A DNA stretch of 64,000 nt from Brachyhypopomus gauderio (lineage: Eukaryota; Chordata; Actinopteri; Gymnotiformes; Hypopomidae), in NCBI RefSeq assembly GCF_052324685.1, contig NC_135212.1, positions 48,392,809 through 48,456,808 on the forward strand. The letters are read 5' to 3'. The position numbers and the translations under genes are program-made. The notes under the pieces are model-generated. The model had not been told where the DNA came from. It made no database searches and saw only the letters and a list, made by a program, of their open reading frames with translations. Shown one piece after another: positions 58,201 through 64,000 of this stretch; positions within the stretch are counted from its first letter, which is position 1; each line of letters begins with the position of its first letter.

Positions 58201-61200
58201 GCCCTTCGACTTTCCCTACTTCCTCCTTCTGCAGGGCTACAGTTACAGACAGGTTAGGCTCTGTATATTTAGCATGGACCATCTTAACCACAGCCTATTA
58301 AATCTTTTAGATATGCATCTTGCGGATTTGTACAGTTTAATTAGTTTGCTGGGCCTCGTTCAAAGGGCGTGGGCATTACAATAACCAGTATTTGGTTGTT
58401 TGTTTTTATGTTGTATACTGTGATATTCTGTAATTTGTTTAACCTGGTGTAAATCAGAAAGTAGACCAGGTTGATGACGTTTTTTTCTGTCAGTTTGCCC
58501 ATCAGCAGAAACTGCCTACACTGTGTTGTTGACTGAACATTAAGACCTTTAGTTGAACTGTAAGTTTAAGCCAGTTAAGCGTGTCTGTATGAGCAGAGGG
58601 CCAGTCACTGTGGTGTGTGGTGTGTGGTGGAGTAGAGGGAGAGGGCTTCCATCTAGATTAGCCCCATCTGAGCGAATGAGAGCAGACAGGCTGCTGTGCG
58701 GTTCCCAGGTGTTCTCCCGGGCCTCTGGGCTTTCAGCCGTGCCCCAGGGGTGGGACAGCTCAGTCAGCTCAGTCACTGCCAGGAACTTGGGTCCCACATG
58801 AGGTCTCTGACAAAACTCATAAGCAGAACGTTCTGTGTGTGTTGGATCTCAAGCCAACAGATTAAAGCGTTTGGAGAGGGAAATCGGGCAAACACCCAAA
58901 CGCTTGTTCACAAATACGTTTTGTCCACCACAACCACATAATGCACTTCTCTATTACTTTCTATTCAACCTAAACAAAACAAGAGTGACTTCGTGTTACG
59001 ATCTCAAACTCGTCTGTTGATGGCATCAGACTTCCTGGTGATTAATTTGTTTAGAGAACTCTCTGTTTTGTAGCAAAGCCCGAGTGTGATAGTCTGACGC
59101 CTGGCCAAACCCATTTCCAGCAGCAGGAAGTTGCCGCTGGGCTGTTTGTTATTCATTGTGAATGCTGCTGAGTACGCAGGCCGGTGTGAGGGAGAGTGTG
59201 TGGGTGTGAGGGAGAGTGTGTGGGTGTGAAGGAGAGTGGGTGGGGGTGGGTGTGAGGGAGAGTGTGTGGGTGGGAGTGAGAGTGAGTGAGGGAGAGCATG
59301 TGGGTGTGAGGGAGAGTGGGTAATGTGCACACCTCCCTAAGAAACAACCAGCCTGGCTTGCAGCAAGGACTCCCAGGGATACAGTGGCAGTGTTTGCTAA
59401 TATCGCATATAAAAATTCTCCAGGATGCATTCATTTGAGCTTGCTGTTGAACTCACCTAAGCGTCAGTGCCTCTTTTGGAGCAGAGAAAGCAATAAAGTG
59501 CAGGTTATGATTACTTGACCATGAATATTGTCTAAAGGTCCGTGGTACTATAAACAGCAGTTAACATTCCAGAGGTATAAGGCCATCCAGGCTACTGTAA
59601 TTTTGTACAGGTAGTCCTCTGCCTTGTGTACTTACACCGAGGTCATCTGAGGTTGGACAAAGCTGTAATCAGTGGGAACTGTTTCTGTTGCACACAGTTT
59701 TGGTTTTACACCAAGTTTTTTTTCTCTCTCTCTTTCCCTTGACATGGTAGTTTTACTTTGACCCATAATGCTCATTTGGAAATGCCATATAATGTGATAT
59801 TTAAATTTTTTCTGATGTGGAGGAGTCAGTAGTTAATGTTGCAGTGGCCAATTTTCATATCTTCTTAATCATCATAATTTTACACATCATATGGTAATTG
59901 GTTCTTTAATGTGTAATTCTGAAAAGACACAGCCACAAGAACAGTTAACAGTTATTTTTGTTTTCTTTCAAGCTGATGATGAATATTCTGTTTTAGTTTT
60001 GAGTTCTTTACAATGGACTTACAGTGCCTGAGTACCGTGTTGGTTCTAAGATGGCTTTGTTGCCGTAAAGTATCCTGCTCCATTCGTAGATGCCATAGTG
60101 GAGATGGAAAAAAGAGTCGTCTTTTGTCTGTGTCTTCTGTTGCCTATTAGCATTGTGTCCAGTCCTCAGTATCTGGTATCACCTGAAACAGGTTTGTAAT
60201 AAACCATCTTGTGCCTTTTGTTCCTCTTAGGACTTTGTGATCTACCTTATGAGCGGGAACACCTGTGTGTTCGGCTGCTGTGGGGAGCCTGGCGAGGACG
60301 AGGAGAGCTTGAAGGTGGATGTGCCGCTCTATGCCCCAGATGTTCTGCCTCAACACTGCTGCGTGCAGCGGCTGGACTCTGGCAGTGCCCCAGCCGAGGG
60401 CAACACGGGTACCCTTACCCTGCTGCGGCCCCTCCACGGAGCCCAGGTCACCCACAACGGCGTGGTGCTGAAGGGCGAGGCACAACTTTCCCCAGGCGAC
60501 CTCGTGGGCCTGGGACAGCATTACCTGTTCATGTTTAAGGACCCCACTGCCCCAGGGACCCAGCAGACACCCTCCTGGATGGCCACCCTGTGCCCTCCTG
60601 CACTCGCCTCGGCCTGTAAAACCTGTGGTTCCTCCGTGAGGAGACCTAGGAGCCACAGGAGAGTGGCGGCCCGCTGGAGGGACCTGGAGGGCAAGGTGCT
60701 CTCCGTTCCCTACGAACTAGAGCAAGAAGACCAGGTTCTGGAGAAAATCCTTGCCACGGTGGAGCCTGGCGGACAGGAACCCAAGCTCGTTCCCGCCTTC
60801 CTGCTCTCTCTGTGCATCCAGCACTCGGCTGCAAGCTTTGAGATGGAGCACTTCCGAAAGCTTTTGCTGCAAATTGCCAACAAGATACAGCTCACGATGT
60901 GGGTGAGTGAGAATTTAGAAAACACAGCTTGGTCAGAGAGGACACGTTATGTCCTTCCACTGACTTCAGTTGACTACATTCCTAGAGTCTGTTTCCTCAG
61001 TTCTTGCCTAATTGGGGCAGCAGTAACATCATTCACGTGGTTGTGAGTTGTAACAACTTTTAAGAGCGCAATCTTTACCTGTTTATTTTCTTCTACCTCA
61101 CACAGGAGAGGACAAAAGAACTCGCTGTGTTCCAGCCAGACACGTAAGCGCGCCTCTTTCATCTCACACGGCACTCAACATATTTGTGAAATAAAAGCCA

Positions 61201-62319
61201 CTAGCGTGTTATGAGCAGCGTGCTGCCCTTCCTAAGCCAGGCCCACGCTGGTGTGAGCTGTGACCCAGGTGCATGCAGTGCCCCTGGTCTCTGACTGTGG
61301 CAGTCATAAACCAGTCTGCTGGGTTGAGGGCACAGTGCCAGCCGAGAGCTGCTCTGCCTGTGGCTGGTGCAGCGGTTTGAGTGCTGCGTGAGGAGGAGAG
61401 CCAAGAACCGGTGTTTGATCGGCCATTTTGTCCCGCCACAGTACATCCTGATTTTCCTCTCCGTGTCGCGGCTGAGGTGAAAACACCAACGTCTTGAACG
61501 GAAGCACTCGGTGCGCAAAATGGATTTCGGCCTGGCTCACACTTCTGCGTGTGTTTGTTTCAATGTAAATAAAAGATAAGCACAAAAATGTCTGGCTTTT
61601 TTAATGTGGCAGAAGGTTTTTGTAAGCAAAGAGGTCCCCCCCCCACCCCCTTTTTCTATGTTCACCACAATCCCATAGACTAACAACTACCACATACTTA
61701 CTGTCATATCACAATGAACAGATGGCCTGGTAATGTCCTATGGCTGGGATCAACCATTGTGAAAGTATCAACGCAAGTACTAGAATAAAACCACAAGCCT
61801 ATTCAACCCCCCTCTCGACACCGCAAAATGTGTGCGGGTGTGTGATGGTCTTCTGGAGTGTGTGAGGCACGCGTTCTCTCTGTCCCGCAGAAACTCCGGG
61901 GAGCGGGACCTGCGTCCGTCTAGCACGGCCGAGCTGATCCGGAACCTGCGGCCGCTGGTGCTGTGGATGGCCAACTCCATCGAGCTGCTGCACTTCGTCC
62001 AGCACGAGGTGCCGTTGCTACTGCCCTGGACGCGCCAGGACGAGGAAGAGGAGGAGCAGGCTGAAGGTGCCCTGACCTTATAACTCGCTCTGGCCCTCGA
62101 CCCACACTGTTTGATTGTTGTTTGTTTGTACCGACAACTCCCTGTTTGAGTTTTAATATATGCAGGGGGATTTAATTACAACAATGTGTCTGTTTTGCAT
62201 TTGTAGAATCGGTAAATCCTCAGATCCTGGCTACTCGCACTGCCAGTGAAGAGGCCATGACAGTCTTAGAGGAAGTCATCATGTTCACTTTCCAGCAGAC
62301 TGTCTATTACCTTACCAAA
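55291..62319 (+). CDS. rasip1: Ras-interacting protein 1 (5' eight coding exons; gene continues past the window)
   Basis: Exons 55291-55418, 56330-56659, 56770-57005, 57936-58252, 60231-60902, 61106-61143, 61891-62066 and 62207-62319 join in phase to 2010 bases (670 residues). The N-terminus (FPVGLLIRSPKRRLAKLGRK) resembles RASIP1. The RA domain runs from about residue 110 to 235 (GILKIFGSDICQGANYKSVL, RVIGDNEKPLMLQSLW). The FHA-like part is at about 330-430 (PYFLLLQGY, DFVIYLMSG, APDVLPQHC, AQVTHNG). The DIL domain begins near residue 530 (LCIQHSAASFE, LVLWMANSIELLHFV, EEVIMFTFQQTVYYLTK). RASIP1 binds Ras/Rap GTPases at endothelial junctions and supports blood-vessel lumen formation. The paralogue RADIL is the alternative, but THNG, LKIFG-GANYKSVLAT and the N-terminus favour rasip1. 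The C-terminal third, including the rest of DIL, is outside. Confidence 0.87.
57833..57884 (-). mobile_element. SINE/L2 tail fragment in rasip1 intron 3
   Basis: Inverted AAGTCGCTCTGGATAAGAGC-type tail, truncated, ending about 50 bases before the acceptor of the exon at 57936. Only the 3' tail remains. Confidence 0.75.
58253..60230. other. rasip1 intron 4
   Basis: A 2-kb intron. Apart from the G-rich minisatellite at 59183-59321 I see no gene or element in it. Confidence 0.6.
59183..59321. repeat. G-rich minisatellite in rasip1 intron 4
   Basis: About seven imperfect copies of an 18-base unit, GTGTGGGTGTGAGGGAGA. The plus strand (non-template) carries runs of three or more G, with quadruplex potential. 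Confidence 0.8.
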
Positions 62320-62347
62320 GTAAGCACACACACACACCTCTCTCTCA

Positions 62348-62415
<68 letters not shown>

Positions 62416-62540
62416 ATTACCTTACCAAAGTAAACACACACACACACACACACACTGTCTATTACCTTACCAAAGTAAGCACACACACACACACACTGTC
62501 TATTACCTTACCAAAGTAAGCACACACACACACCTCTCTC
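62320..62540. repeat. CA microsatellite with tandem copies of an exon end and splice donor
   Basis: Directly after the exon at 62207-62319 comes a CA-rich tract. CTATTACCTTACCAAAGTAA, which is the last 15 bases of that exon plus the donor, is repeated at 62413, 62458 and 62501. One copy has GTAAAC instead of GTAAGC. The true donor is at 62320. Confidence 0.85.
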
Positions 62541-63350
62541 TCACTCTCACACACACCTTTTCTACACACACTCAAACTAGACTTCCTGAATCCTGCTTTC
62601 CCTTTAAAAAGCTATAGCAAATTCACCATAGCTATTCACATGGACCTGCTAGGAGAACAGGCTGTATACAGAATATGTGAAACAGGGCATCAGAGCGTAA
62701 ACACCATTCATTACTCATGGTGAGAATTCCAGAGAATAGTCATAACATAGCAATAGCAACACACACACTGGCCCATCCTTGGTTACTTGGATGGGTGTGT
62801 TTTCTATTCTGTGGAATAAAAAAACAAATACACGTCCCTGCATTTTTCCAAGGCTTTAACACATTGTACAACTTTGCACAAGATCCTTTCACTTTACACT
62901 GGTGTGAGTCATGGTCACGTGGTTGATAAGAATTCTACTACTTCACGCTCTCAGCGATAAGTAAGATGGCCATCTTGTTTGAGAACTGAATTTACTTCAA
63001 CTGTACTTCAACTGTTTAGTTCATTGCTAAAATTGCTGGCTCAACAGTCAGCATCTGGGTGGGAGACCAGAATCATGACATTTCTTATTCAGGGGCCCAC
63101 AGGTCTGCGTTGCACATAGCTGGCCACACCTGCCTTGAGCAGCAGTCACCTAACAGGATGATGGAGTTTGGTTACTATGCCGATGCTGCCTCGCAACCTC
63201 AAAGAGAACAAACTTGAACACCTGAACACCTTCCTCCTGCTGATATTTTAGTCTGAGAATCTTTTAGCTGACAGAAATACTCTTAAACTGATTTTCCAAC
63301 CATTAATGATCGGTTGCAGTTTGTATTATAGCACTGCTGTTGTCGTGCTG
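62541..63350. other. rasip1 intron 8, left part
   Basis: Intronic DNA without recognisable exons of the remaining DIL domain; the next exon must lie beyond the minisatellite, outside the window. Confidence 0.5.
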
Positions 63351-63352
63351 AA

Positions 63353-64000
63353 GTACGCCTTAAAACAGGGTTCCCGAGTATCTTCGGTGTCCGCCTTAAA
63401 ACAAGGTTCCCGAGTATCTTCGGTGTCTGCCTTAAAACGGTTCCCGAGTATCTTCGGTGTCCGCCTTAAAACAGGGTCCCCGAGAACCTTCGGTGTCCAC
63501 CTTAAAACAGGGTTCTCGAGTATCTTTGGTGTCTGTCTTAAAACAGGGTTCTCGAGTATCTTTGGTGTCTGCTTTAAAACAGGGTTCTCGAGTATCTTCG
63601 GTGTCCGCCTTAAAACAGGGTTCTCGAGTATCTTCGGTGTCCGCCCTAAAACAGGGTCCCTGAGTATCTTCGGTGTCCGCCTTAAAACAGGGTTCCCGAG
63701 TATCTTCGGTGTCCGCCTTAAAACAGGGTTCCCGAGTATTTCCGGTGTCCGCCTTAAAACAGGGTTCCCGAGTATCTTCGGTGTCCGCCTTAAAACAGGG
63801 TCCCCGAGTATCTTCGGTGTCTGCCTTAAAACAGGGTCCCCGAGTATCTTCGGTGTCTGCCTTAAAACAGGGTTCTCGAGTATCTTCGATGTCCGCCTTA
63901 AAACAGGGTTCCCGAGTATCTTCGGTGTCCGCCTTAAAACAGGGTCCCCGAGTATCTTCGGTGTCCGCCTTAAAACAGGGTTCTCGAGTATCTTCGGTGT
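63353..64000. repeat. 36-bp minisatellite, about 18 copies, running off the window
   Basis: Unit made of CGCCTTAAAACAGGGTTC followed by CCGAGTATCTTCGGTGTC, repeated head to tail. One early unit (near 63440) is 2 bases short. Later units are in register, and because 36 is a multiple of three one frame stays open (repeating SALKQGSRVSSV), but no gene evidence supports translation. It lies in a rasip1 intron. Confidence 0.92.

Noticed and set aside
55291..62319. Naming the gene radil instead of rasip1
   Set aside because: RADIL shares RA, FHA-like and DIL domains. The N-terminus, the GANYKSVLAT stretch, the THNG motif and the DIL residues are closer to RASIP1 as I know it. Full alignment would settle it.
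63457..63663. A small protein gene in the 36-bp minisatellite
   Set aside because: The frame is open only because the period is a multiple of three; there is no promoter, splice context or homology.

Overview
The window is nuclear DNA from a ray-finned (teleost) fish. This is shown by vertebrate genes with GT/AG introns (zp3, luc7l3, rasip1), tRNA-headed SINEs with an L2-type tail, and a dense load of hAT, PIF/Harbinger, Gypsy, BEL and LINE elements. A zp3 with no C-terminal membrane anchor is also typical of fish egg envelopes. The species cannot be read from the sequence alone.

Region 1 (1-12975) is a tandem array of about 6.3-kb units, each carrying one zona pellucida 3 (zp3) gene. Two units are nearly identical, and a third, older and more diverged unit is truncated near 12975. 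Copy 2 reads as an intact 8-exon, 442-residue ZP3. Copy 1 has one extra TGGTG unit in the signal-peptide codons, so its reading frame breaks. Each unit also holds a PIF/Harbinger-like MITE, a minus-strand SINE and a plus-strand SINE.

Region 2 (12976-42030) is a transposon graveyard with a readable nesting order. It contains an hAT element with a broken BED finger (13829-14813), and a non-autonomous Harbinger (15273-18283) carrying a nested hAT MITE. Next come a MITE within a MITE (18346-19498), an unclassified TIR element (21398-22315), and a 17.4-kb nest. The outer member of that nest is a minus-strand BEL/Pao retrotransposon (23136-40511). Its 5' leader was hit by a second Harbinger (29987-39866), which was itself hit by a chromodomain Gypsy (31155-36114) and by a LINE with one open APE-RT frame (36210-39576). 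An element dense in AACGTCC motifs (40672-42030) closes the region.

Region 3 (42626-about 53160) is luc7l3, a U1 snRNP-associated splicing factor gene with ten coding exons (460 residues). Intron 1 holds a 50-bp minisatellite split by an hAT element that in turn contains two MITEs.

Region 4 (55291-64000) is the 5' part of rasip1, a Ras/Rap effector of endothelial cells. Eight coding exons (670 residues) are visible, covering the RA and FHA domains and the start of the DIL domain; the gene runs off the right edge. Its last visible intron starts with a microsatellite that has copied the exon end and splice donor three extra times, and the window ends inside a 36-bp minisatellite.

luc7l3 and rasip1 are on the plus strand and look single-copy and functional. 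No operon-like or CRISPR-like system is present. The most informative content is the recent zp3 duplication and the stack of datable transposon insertions.
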